Source: Haloferula helveola (GTDB taxonomy: Bacteria; Verrucomicrobiota; Verrucomicrobiia; Verrucomicrobiales; Akkermansiaceae). From it: a DNA stretch of 64,000 bases. Positions within the stretch are counted from its first letter, which is position 1. Every line of letters begins with the position of its first letter. The notes beneath the pieces were generated by a model that was given only the letters and a program-made list of their open reading frames with translations, did not search any database and was not told the DNA's origin. The stretch covers positions 1,798,001 through 1,862,000 of the forward strand of contig NZ_AP024702.1 in the NCBI RefSeq assembly GCF_037076345.1. The letters run 5' to 3'. The position numbers were made by a program, and so were the translations under genes. Below are positions 1 through 8,411 of the stretch, piece after piece.

Positions 1-508
1 CTCGGGGTTGGGACGGCACCTCGGCCGCCGCCCTGAACCCCGCTCCGGAACCGGTCGCGAATATCCGCTCCTCGTTGACCAGCAGGACCATCCTCGCACC
101 CTCTGACCCGAGAATCCGGAACCCTTCGGCCGAAGTCGGGAACCACTCGGGCCCACTTCCTGCAAATTCGTTCGTCGCCGACAGGCCGAAAGCGTTGCCC
201 TCCACCAGGTGAGCGGTCAACCCGGCGGAAGGCTCGACCTCGATGAACCAGCTCCAGCGGCTCACATCGCCCTGGTCCAGCCACTCTCGCCTCTCGGCGT
301 GGACGATCCGGTCATCGGGAGCGGGATGCCGCCAAAACGCCCGCCGGAAAACCTCGACACCGTCGGTCACGACCGAATCCGCAGGCGCCCCATTGGCGGG
401 AGCCTGAGCGCCTTTGCCGGACTCCACGGGCAGCTCCCGCAATCCGATCGAGGCGCCGATCAGCCCAGCGACTCCAGCGGCGGCGGCGAAAACGAGGGCA
501 AGCTTCAT
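1..508 (-). CDS. Hypothetical secreted or membrane-anchored protein, C-terminus beyond the window edge
   Basis: An open frame of 169 codons begins at the ATG at 508 and runs off the left edge without a stop. It starts MKLALVFAAAAGVAGLIGAS, a hydrophobic N-terminus that looks like a signal peptide or membrane anchor. The rest contains a segment with many Trp and charged residues (around FRRAFWRHP and WLDQGDVSRWSWF) and I do not recognise a family. The start lies only 4 nt after the stop codon of the 2620-aa protein upstream, which suggests translational coupling, so it is probably the fifth gene of the secreted-protein operon. Confidence 0.6.
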   Translation of the reverse strand, partial: MKLALVFAAAAGVAGLIGASIGLRELPVESGKGAQAPANGAPADSVVTDGVEVFRRAFWRHPAPDDRIVHAERREWLDQGDVSRWSWFIEVEPSAGLTAHLVEGNAFGLSATNEFAGSGPEWFPTSAEGFRILGSEGARMVLLVNEERIFATGSGAGFRAAAEVPSQPR

Positions 509-512
509 CGGA

Positions 513-3500
513 TCAGTTGCCGCTGTTGCTGTAGGTGCGGAGGAACAGCTTGATGTCGTCCACCGTGCGCACGAAGCGGTCGAGCCCCTCCTCCTCGTCG
601 TTGAGCAGGGTGTAGGCGGGAATGACGATCTTCCACTGGCTGTTCCAGACGCTTCGTCCCACCAGTCGGTTGCTGACGAATTCCTGCGGAATGAGGCTGT
701 AAAAGAAGGCAGGATCATCCACAGGTCGGAATGCCTGATGCTTCCGGGCGACCCATGGCTCTTCGCTCAAGGTGCCGTTCGCCTCGAAGAACTGCCCGCT
801 GTTGAAGTCGCTTTCTCCGAGATTGTAGGGCAGCGGCAAGGCCTGGTCGGCCACCGACCAACTGCGCACCGCACCGGTGTCCCCGAGCGGCGGGGCCAGC
901 ATGTGATCCGTGCCGGTCGGGATCAGGTAAACGTAGGGCGTGGCGGAGAGGGCATCCCCCGAGTTCGTGTCGGGCTCACCAGCCTGCGGCGTGCCGAAGG
1001 TGTAGGGGTCCATCCCCACATAGCCCTCCATCACCATCCCCGCGGAGTAGATCTTGGTGGCGTAGCTCGAAGCCGAGAATTGGTGGTCGCCTCCCGCCAA
1101 AGGCAGACCGAACCAATTGTAACCGTGGCGAATGGTCGAGCCGAAGGGAATGATGATCCCGGGCACCGGGCTGCCGTCCGGCTTGCTGATATTCCGGCAG
1201 TTGGCGAGGACATCCGGGTCTGCCCGGAGATCGCTCACGATGAACTGCTCAAGGGTCTGCTGCCACGCCTCGTCATCCGCAGTCTGGTTCGGGTCGTCCA
1301 GCAGGCGGAACAGCTCGTGGCGCAGCGAGAAGAGAGTGCCGTTCTGGTCCGGATTGTTGATTCCCAGACGTCCCTCCGCCACCGTGAAGTCGGCATTCAG
1401 CTGCGCCATGGTCCCGGCCAGGCCGGGGTCGCCCAGCGTGCTGGTGGTGGCCTGCGGGACCCCGCCAGTCAGGTCGCCCAGCGAGCGCGAAGCCACGATG
1501 CGGTTCAGCACCTCCTGCCCTTCCGGCGTGCCGAGCAGGCCGGTCTCGTAGTCGTAGCTCTTGGCGGCCAGATAGGTGTAGCGCGCCCCGAGGTCGAAGA
1601 GGGTCCGATACTGCTCCAACGCCTCGTTGCGGAAGGTCCGGAAGGCGACATCATTGGTCCGGTAGCCCTGGATCACCGCGGCGGCCCGCTGCCGGTAGAT
1701 CTCCCGCTCGGCCAGGATCCGGTCGCCCCGTGCCAACACGTTCCGCACCTTCTCGTTGGCCCGCTGGAAGTCGTGCGCCTTGATGGCGATCTCGAAGGTG
1801 GCGTCATCGACCTCATTGAGGAGGATCTCGAACTCGAAGACCGCCTGGCGCTCCTGGTAGTTGAAGCCGTAGGCCGCCAGTTCCCGGTCGAGCAGCATGG
1901 TCCGCTCGAGGTTCTCCGCCCCGACTTGGCCGGCCTGGCCTTGCGCTATCACCGCGAGGACCCGCTCCGCCGCGGCAAAAGCCGCACCCGTTGCGTAGAA
2001 CGCCCCCGCCGCCGCGAAGGTGACGTCGTTCGAGAAACCGGCATTGTCGGGAAGGAACATCGCCGCCGATTCGCCGATCTCGTAGGCGGTCAGCCCCGCC
2101 AACTCCGCGGCGTAGGCGCTTTGCTCGAGCCGGGCCTTGAGTTTCGCCTGGGTGAAGATCGTTTCGGTGTCCGCGTCCCGCTTGTCCAGCGACTTGGTCC
2201 GGTAGTCCACGAGGTTCTCGAAGAGCCGCTTGCTCGCCTTGAAGCGTTTCGTCAGGCGGTCGTAGTTCTCCATCGTGTCGAGCAGGGCCATCTGGGCCCT
2301 TCGGGAATCCAGCAGGGCCGCCTGGAGCTCCCCGGTCACGCGCCGCTGGCCGCCGGCGCCCGCAAAGTAGGTCTCGGACGGCTGGGCCAGGCGGTTCGGG
2401 TCGACGGTCACCTCCTCGGTCCGCCGTTCGTCGTTGCTGTCGTCGAGGAGAGCCGCGTAGATGGCATCCGCATCTGCCTCAGGATCGCCAACCGGGTCGT
2501 CGAACTCGGTCGGCCGGATGACCGTGACCGTCACCTTGTCATCGACCGGCACCAGGTCGGTGGCCTGGTCCACCACGAACCAATTGAAGAGGTCCGGACC
2601 ATCGTAACCCTGGGCGTAGGTCTTGCCCGGGCCGATGTCGCCCGAGTAGGGGGTCCCGAAGAGGTCGACCAACTGGTAGCGGTAGGCCCGCTCCTGCTGC
2701 TCGATGAGGGTGTTGTAGTCGTCGAGGTCATTGACTTGGTTGCGCAGGAGGCGGGTCATCCCCGCGGCCTGGTCGAAGGCGCCCTTGGCATTGAGGACCG
2801 AGGACAGGGCCCGGCCGTAGACTTGCTCGAAGTGCGAGTCGCCCGCCTTGAGCGCGGCCGGCGAGATGTCGAAGGCGATCGCCCCAGGGGCGAGGCCCAG
2901 CGGGTTGAGCCGTGCATTGGCATTGTCCGTCTCGGTCTGGAAGGCCCCGGCCGTGGTGGCGAGCTGGGCGAGCTCCGGCACCGTGGTCCGGTCGATCTTC
3001 CGCACCCCCTCATTCACGCCGTCCACATCAGGCAGCAGGGCGTTGCCCATCGCCCAGTGGAGGTAGGCCCCCTGGGTGGAGCGCGAGGCCCAGCCGTCGA
3101 GCCCCCAGGCCCGGTCGGGGTCGTCATCCCGGAACTGCGACCAGCCGGTGGCCGGGTCGTCCTCGTATTGCTGGCGGTGCGTGAGCTTCAGGACCTGCTC
3201 GGCGGTCGCCGCAAGGCGCGCCGCGGCCGCCGCGAACTTCCGCTCGTCGTAGTAGTCAACCTCCACCTCCTGCCCGAGCAGGAGGACCGACTCGGAGCGC
3301 GGCTCCCAGTCGAACTGTTCCTCGCTGAGCAGCTTGTAGTAGCCCTTGAGCGAGGTCAGGTAGTGGCCGTAGGCGTCGCCATGACCCTGCGGAAACATCC
3401 GGTAGGCGTCGGCGGCGTCGATCACTCCGTCCGCGAAGTCGCTGCCGACCTTCTCCTTGATGTTGTAGTTGACCGCGTAGAGCACCTCCCCGCTGTCGAT

Positions 3501-6500
3501 CCCGTTGGTGTAATTCCAGTAGAGCCGGTTGTAGGCCGGGGCGGTGTCGACGCTGGTGGCGAAGGAATCGTCCCTTCCGCGCAGCAGGGCCAGTTCCTCC
3601 TCGAGGAGGCTCGCCACCTGACCCTCAAACGAGAACCGTGAGGTGTTCACCTCGGTCACCTCGTCCTGGCCATCCAGCGAGATGGTCGGATTGGCGGCGT
3701 CCGCGAAGGCCTCGTTGCCGAGGAGCTGGTAGAGGTCGTTCAGGTAACCCGCAGCGAGGAGCAGGGCGTCCGAGACCCCGTCGTCACTCGTGTAGGTCGG
3801 GTTGTCGAAGGTGAAACTGCGCACCCGGTTGAGGACCGTCTCGTAGATCTCGATCAACCCGGCCTCGTTGACGTTCTCGAGGTTCAGCGCGATGTCCCCT
3901 TCCCAGCGCGTTCCGGCCTGGGTCAGGACGCTCACATCGGTGCTGACCGCGTTGTTGAAGAGGTCCGTGACCCGCTGGTTGTAGGGGTTGATCCCGTCGA
4001 GGACCCGCTTCACCCAGCCCGGCACGAACTGCGGCTCCATCCAGTCCGACCAGTCGTCGGCCGGCCCCTGCCCCGGGGTGAAGAGGACGTTCTCCGCGGC
4101 CTTCGGCCGGTAGCGCACCGTGAAGTAGTTGTCCTTCATCAGGAGGACCGGGTTGGAAATCGCGGCGGTCGGCGAGCCTCCGATCGTGATCTGGTTGCCC
4201 AGCACCCCGGTCGGCTGCACCCACTCGGGCTGGCCGGTGATGAGGTCGTCCTTGGCCGACACGTGGAGGGCGAAGTTGAGGTCCGAGAGAGTGCCCGCGT
4301 CCGCATCGCTGTAGACAGCGATCTCAAGGGTGTTGATTCCCTCCGCGAAGTAGAACGGATCGATCTCGAACTGCAGCGGCAGGACGCCCTCGAGAACCGC
4401 GGCCGGCTCGACCTCGGTGAAGGCGGAGGCCGCCTGGTAGCCGAAGACATACGCCTCGTTGATGATCACCCCGAACCCGTCGAGCGGCTCGGAGAGGTCC
4501 GCGCTGAGGACGACCTGGGCCGGCACTCCGCCGGTGAAGTCGACCGTCGTTTCCAGCATCGCCCCGGGCCGGATGTCGAAGTCCGACTTGTCGTTCGGGG
4601 CATAGATCTCGTAGTCGATCAACGGCAGGTTCTGCTGGCTGGTCGGAGCCTGACCCTGATTGCGCAGCGAGTTCGGCCGGTCATACACGTTCCAGACGGT
4701 GGCGGCGCCGAGTTCCTCGGACGGGGCAAGGTAATCATAAGCCTTCGGCGGGCCGCCCCCGGTGCCGGGATCCACATAGTAGCGCCACTCGAACTCGTAG
4801 TCCTCCGGCTTGCCGGCGAAGTCGCCGCTGTGCCGCAAGCCGAGCTGCTCGTCGAGCGGGTTGCTGGAGATCTGCACCTTCATGTCTCCCACGTAGAGGC
4901 GCGGGTCGACGCGGACGATCGCCACCGTGACCGGGTCCCCTTCCGGGGTGAACGCCTCGCCATCTGCAAACACGAGGGAAACGTAGCCGGTCCCCCGGCC
5001 GGTCGCGGTCAGCGCGTAGCTGTCCACCGCAGTGTCGGAATCGGTCACCACCGCAAGCTCCGTTCCCTCGACGTAGTCGCTGGAGTCCACCTCGTAGGCC
5101 CCCTTCTTCGCGGCGTTCTCGACGAAGGTTTCCATCGTGGTGACCAGCGCATCGATCTTCTGATCCCAGACGTCGCCGTCCTCCGCGGTCAGGCCCTTGA
5201 GGATGGCGAGGTCTTCGGTGGAGAGGACATTGAGGTTGAAGTAGTCCTCGCCCGCGATCTCGTCCACGAACTCACCCTCCAGCACGAGCTCGAGGTCGCC
5301 CCCGAGCACCGGGGTCAGGTAGAAGCGCTCCTTGAGGTGCGGCGGAAGCGCCTGGAAGTAGGTGTTGCCGTTGAAGATCGTCGTGGCGATTTCCTCGGGC
5401 ACGTCGTCGAGCGCCGGGGTGGCCGGCACATCCTCGAGGGCCGGGGTGGCCCCGAGGCGCACCCGCTTGGCGCGGGTCGGATCGTGGAGGACCGCGCTGG
5501 TCGCATCGGTTCCGTTCACCGCCACCGACTGCTGGTAGAGAACCTCCACGCTGGACTGGCCGCGGATCTGGGGCAGCCCGAACTTCGGCAGGGCGAGGGT
5601 CTCGGCCACCCGCAGGGAGGGCACGGAGGCCGGCCACTCCGGCCGGTAGACGATCGTCCGCGGGGTCTGCTCCGGATCGAGGGTGCCCGTCACCCCGTCC
5701 GGACGGAGGTACGGCAGGGCGGTCCCCTCCGCGGGCTGCGAGGCGAGCCCCGGCACGTGGAAACTCGGCTGCATCGGGTAGTAGAACTCCATCCCGAAGG
5801 TCGGGGGGCCGCCCGGGTGGGGACCGGCCGTGTGCGGTCCGCGGTAAACCCAGCGGAGGCCCTTGCGGTCCTCGTAGGTAAAGGCCTCGTACAGCGGATC
5901 GGACGCGACCGGGGCCGGGTTCGGGTTGACCTCGACCTCCTGGTTCAGCGCCAGGCCGCTGTCCTCGTCGACCGGAACCGGCAGGAGGGGCAGCGGCATC
6001 GGCGGCTGCACGATGGTGCCCGCCGTGATCGGGTAGTTGAAGAGCCAGTCGTTGCCGACGTCCTCCTTCACCACCTCGAAGAGCTTCATCGCCGGACGAC
6101 CGTCCGCCCCGTCGGTGTAGGACAGCAGAGCGAAGGACTCGGAGGTGTATTCCGGTCCGGAGGTCACGTTGAGGTCGTCCCGGATCGCGAAGACCCGCCC
6201 GTTGAGCAGCAGGGCGTGCTCCTCGTTCGGGTTGTATCCGACCGCATTGTCGTCGTTCTGATAGTAGAGCGATCCCGCCGCGAGCGCCGGGTCCATCTCG
6301 GCGAGGTCCCCGCTGCCCTCATTTGAGGCGAGGACGATCCGGTCCGCGTTGGTCGGCCACGCGAAGGAGTAGGTCGCAGAGACGGTGGGCGTGTAGAAGG
6401 TCGCGAAGCCCTCCGGCACGTTCCCGACCGGGCGGAACCACCAGACAAGCAACTCATCACCGGGCAGGGCGTTGACGGGAATAATGGCCCCCTCGCCGGC

Positions 6501-8375
6501 CTCCTCCACGCCAACCTGGAACGGGTCGAGGTAGGCCCCCGGTTGGTAGTTGGTGCCCGAGGCGACGTAGCCCGCAAGGGCATAGCCCGGCCCCGGCGGC
6601 TCGATCCGCGCGCCGACCTCCACCGTGAAGGCCGCCGGGCCGCCGCCGGCCACGCTCAGGTCACGCACCCCGTCCGCATCGCGGTCGGCCAGGGTCTGCT
6701 CCAGAGGGCCACCCCCGCCGGGATGGTCGCTCAAGACTCCCGAACCCTGAATGTAGAGCGGCACATACCAGACCGCGCTGCCCGCATTGAACTTCAGGAG
6801 GGAGCGGTTCGTCTTGTCGACGCTGGCCGAGAAATCCACGAGGAGCCGCTGCGAAGCGCTGTCAACCTCCGCCTCGGTCTGGCTGCCGTCGTCCTGGTGG
6901 ACCAGCTCCGGAAGGGTGGCGCTGTCGAAGCGTACCCCGGTGTCGGTGTCGGCCCCGGTCGCATCCACCGTGACCCCCACGTAGTCGTCGAGCTCGTCCG
7001 GCCAGACCTGCAGGTACTTGTTGAAGAGCTTCGGCCAGGCGATCCCGAGGTTCGGGGTGTCCGGAGCCTCGAGGAAATGAATCCCCGCATCCTCCTCCTC
7101 CAGCCAGTAGAAGGCGACATTGTCCGGGAAGAGGCTCTCCCATTCGGCGTGATACTGGAGCCGGCCGTCCGGCCGCGTACTAGTGCCGTAGTAGGTAATC
7201 CCGCCCCCGCCGAGCGCCTGCACGACCGAGGCACGGTAGCGGTCGGGGTCCGGTTCCGGCACCGCCCCGAGCCCGTGCGGCCGGATCGGCTGGCCGAGGT
7301 CGACCTCCACCGTCACCGGGCGGGCGACCTGGCGGACCTCCACCACGTCCGCTCCGAGGAACTCGTGCACGTCCGTCTCGCCACCTTGCAGCGCCCCGAG
7401 GTACTCGACGAAGATCCGCCCCTCGAGGTTGTAGGCGTGCAGCTGGGCGATCCCGCCGACGTTCTCCAGCCAAAGCGTCCGCAGTTCGGGCGGCTGCGAG
7501 ACGGCCTCATTGCCCGGCACCGTGCCGGTGAGGGTATACTCCTCTCCCACCTCGGCGGGGAAGTACTGGTGGAAGGCCGGATTGACCGCCACCACCTCGC
7601 CGGTCGGCACCGCGACCTTCGGTCCGTTGAAGGTACGCTCGGTCCAGTAGATCACCCGCGCCTCGCTGGCGCTGGCGGACGAGACGCTGAAGATCTCCTG
7701 CTTGAAGCGGAACCGCAGCGGGCCGTTGGCGCCCTCCGGATCACCGTCGAGGTCGACCGGGCGGGCGGTGACCCACACGATGCGCACCTGCCCGGGCTGG
7801 TTCGCGAAGACCTTCCCCGCATGCGGACTGTAGTAGTAAGCCGGCGTGACCGGAGCCTCGAAGCCGGCGTCAGGCGGCACCTCGGAGGTGGCCCCGGGAT
7901 GAATGAAGAGCTCCCCGTCCTCCACCGGCTTCGCGCGCCAGTAGGGGGTCCCCTGCGAATAGGCGAAACCCGCGAATCCCTTCGTGGGCGGGATGACCTC
8001 GTCCCCCATCGAGTAACGCGGCACCCCCGAGGCGAAGACGCCACCCACGCTCGACCGCACGAGGACCACCCCCCCGGTGACCGTCACTCCGCTGATCTCC
8101 AGGCCCGCCGGATAGCGCTCGTAATGCTCGGAACCGATGGTCCCGTTGTCGAGCGGATCGCCCGGCGTCGAGTCGATCGCCCCCGAGGTCGCGCTCGTCC
8201 CGGCCATCCCCCCGAACTGCGGGTCGGTCCCCCCGGCCGACTGGATCGCCGCCGCCTCGACCGGATCGAGGAAGAGCGGGTTGAAGCTCCCGGATTGCAG
8301 CTCCAGCTGAGCCCCGGCAAACCCGGCCGCAAGGGCCGTCACCAGGGAGACGAGGGACAGGGTCCGGAGGTGCAT
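513..8375 (-). CDS. Giant (2620 aa) secreted protein, beta-rich N-terminal part and long helical C-terminal part
   Basis: The protein starts MHLRTLSLVSLVTALAAGFAGA, a clear Sec signal peptide. Residues to about 1450 look beta-rich, with many Gly, Pro, Asp and Thr and no recognisable catalytic motif. From about 1640 to 2400 the sequence turns helical and charged, with Ala/Glu/Arg/Leu-rich stretches (for example around AKSYDYETGLLG near residue 2280). The last 170 residues return to a compact Trp/Tyr-rich domain ending FLRTYSNSGN. That order of beta-rich part, helical shaft and small C-terminal beta domain resembles the A component of Tc toxins, but only at the level of layout, and I see no sequence signature that proves it. 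It follows the S74 tail-fibre-like gene by 36 bp, so the two may act together at the cell surface. No function is assigned. Confidence 0.85.
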   Translation of the reverse strand: MHLRTLSLVSLVTALAAGFAGAQLELQSGSFNPLFLDPVEAAAIQSAGGTDPQFGGMAGTSATSGAIDSTPGDPLDNGTIGSEHYERYPAGLEISGVTVTGGVVLVRSSVGGVFASGVPRYSMGDEVIPPTKGFAGFAYSQGTPYWRAKPVEDGELFIHPGATSEVPPDAGFEAPVTPAYYYSPHAGKVFANQPGQVRIVWVTARPVDLDGDPEGANGPLRFRFKQEIFSVSSASASEARVIYWTERTFNGPKVAVPTGEVVAVNPAFHQYFPAEVGEEYTLTGTVPGNEAVSQPPELRTLWLENVGGIAQLHAYNLEGRIFVEYLGALQGGETDVHEFLGADVVEVRQVARPVTVEVDLGQPIRPHGLGAVPEPDPDRYRASVVQALGGGGITYYGTSTRPDGRLQYHAEWESLFPDNVAFYWLEEEDAGIHFLEAPDTPNLGIAWPKLFNKYLQVWPDELDDYVGVTVDATGADTDTGVRFDSATLPELVHQDDGSQTEAEVDSASQRLLVDFSASVDKTNRSLLKFNAGSAVWYVPLYIQGSGVLSDHPGGGGPLEQTLADRDADGVRDLSVAGGGPAAFTVEVGARIEPPGPGYALAGYVASGTNYQPGAYLDPFQVGVEEAGEGAIIPVNALPGDELLVWWFRPVGNVPEGFATFYTPTVSATYSFAWPTNADRIVLASNEGSGDLAEMDPALAAGSLYYQNDDNAVGYNPNEEHALLLNGRVFAIRDDLNVTSGPEYTSESFALLSYTDGADGRPAMKLFEVVKEDVGNDWLFNYPITAGTIVQPPMPLPLLPVPVDEDSGLALNQEVEVNPNPAPVASDPLYEAFTYEDRKGLRWVYRGPHTAGPHPGGPPTFGMEFYYPMQPSFHVPGLASQPAEGTALPYLRPDGVTGTLDPEQTPRTIVYRPEWPASVPSLRVAETLALPKFGLPQIRGQSSVEVLYQQSVAVNGTDATSAVLHDPTRAKRVRLGATPALEDVPATPALDDVPEEIATTIFNGNTYFQALPPHLKERFYLTPVLGGDLELVLEGEFVDEIAGEDYFNLNVLSTEDLAILKGLTAEDGDVWDQKIDALVTTMETFVENAAKKGAYEVDSSDYVEGTELAVVTDSDTAVDSYALTATGRGTGYVSLVFADGEAFTPEGDPVTVAIVRVDPRLYVGDMKVQISSNPLDEQLGLRHSGDFAGKPEDYEFEWRYYVDPGTGGGPPKAYDYLAPSEELGAATVWNVYDRPNSLRNQGQAPTSQQNLPLIDYEIYAPNDKSDFDIRPGAMLETTVDFTGGVPAQVVLSADLSEPLDGFGVIINEAYVFGYQAASAFTEVEPAAVLEGVLPLQFEIDPFYFAEGINTLEIAVYSDADAGTLSDLNFALHVSAKDDLITGQPEWVQPTGVLGNQITIGGSPTAAISNPVLLMKDNYFTVRYRPKAAENVLFTPGQGPADDWSDWMEPQFVPGWVKRVLDGINPYNQRVTDLFNNAVSTDVSVLTQAGTRWEGDIALNLENVNEAGLIEIYETVLNRVRSFTFDNPTYTSDDGVSDALLLAAGYLNDLYQLLGNEAFADAANPTISLDGQDEVTEVNTSRFSFEGQVASLLEEELALLRGRDDSFATSVDTAPAYNRLYWNYTNGIDSGEVLYAVNYNIKEKVGSDFADGVIDAADAYRMFPQGHGDAYGHYLTSLKGYYKLLSEEQFDWEPRSESVLLLGQEVEVDYYDERKFAAAAARLAATAEQVLKLTHRQQYEDDPATGWSQFRDDDPDRAWGLDGWASRSTQGAYLHWAMGNALLPDVDGVNEGVRKIDRTTVPELAQLATTAGAFQTETDNANARLNPLGLAPGAIAFDISPAALKAGDSHFEQVYGRALSSVLNAKGAFDQAAGMTRLLRNQVNDLDDYNTLIEQQERAYRYQLVDLFGTPYSGDIGPGKTYAQGYDGPDLFNWFVVDQATDLVPVDDKVTVTVIRPTEFDDPVGDPEADADAIYAALLDDSNDERRTEEVTVDPNRLAQPSETYFAGAGGQRRVTGELQAALLDSRRAQMALLDTMENYDRLTKRFKASKRLFENLVDYRTKSLDKRDADTETIFTQAKLKARLEQSAYAAELAGLTAYEIGESAAMFLPDNAGFSNDVTFAAAGAFYATGAAFAAAERVLAVIAQGQAGQVGAENLERTMLLDRELAAYGFNYQERQAVFEFEILLNEVDDATFEIAIKAHDFQRANEKVRNVLARGDRILAEREIYRQRAAAVIQGYRTNDVAFRTFRNEALEQYRTLFDLGARYTYLAAKSYDYETGLLGTPEGQEVLNRIVASRSLGDLTGGVPQATTSTLGDPGLAGTMAQLNADFTVAEGRLGINNPDQNGTLFSLRHELFRLLDDPNQTADDEAWQQTLEQFIVSDLRADPDVLANCRNISKPDGSPVPGIIIPFGSTIRHGYNWFGLPLAGGDHQFSASSYATKIYSAGMVMEGYVGMDPYTFGTPQAGEPDTNSGDALSATPYVYLIPTGTDHMLAPPLGDTGAVRSWSVADQALPLPYNLGESDFNSGQFFEANGTLSEEPWVARKHQAFRPVDDPAFFYSLIPQEFVSNRLVGRSVWNSQWKIVIPAYTLLNDEEEGLDRFVRTVDDIKLFLRTYSNSGN

Positions 8376-8411
8376 GCGTGCCGGGGTCAGGGTTGAAACA
8401 AGGAGGACGGA

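Noticed and set aside
414-8396. Long plus-strand open frames (up to about 1000 codons) opposite the 2620-aa gene
   Set aside because: They are antisense to a gene with signal peptide and sensible composition; their translations are Arg/Val/Gly-rich with no domains, which is typical of the shadow of GC-rich coding DNA.
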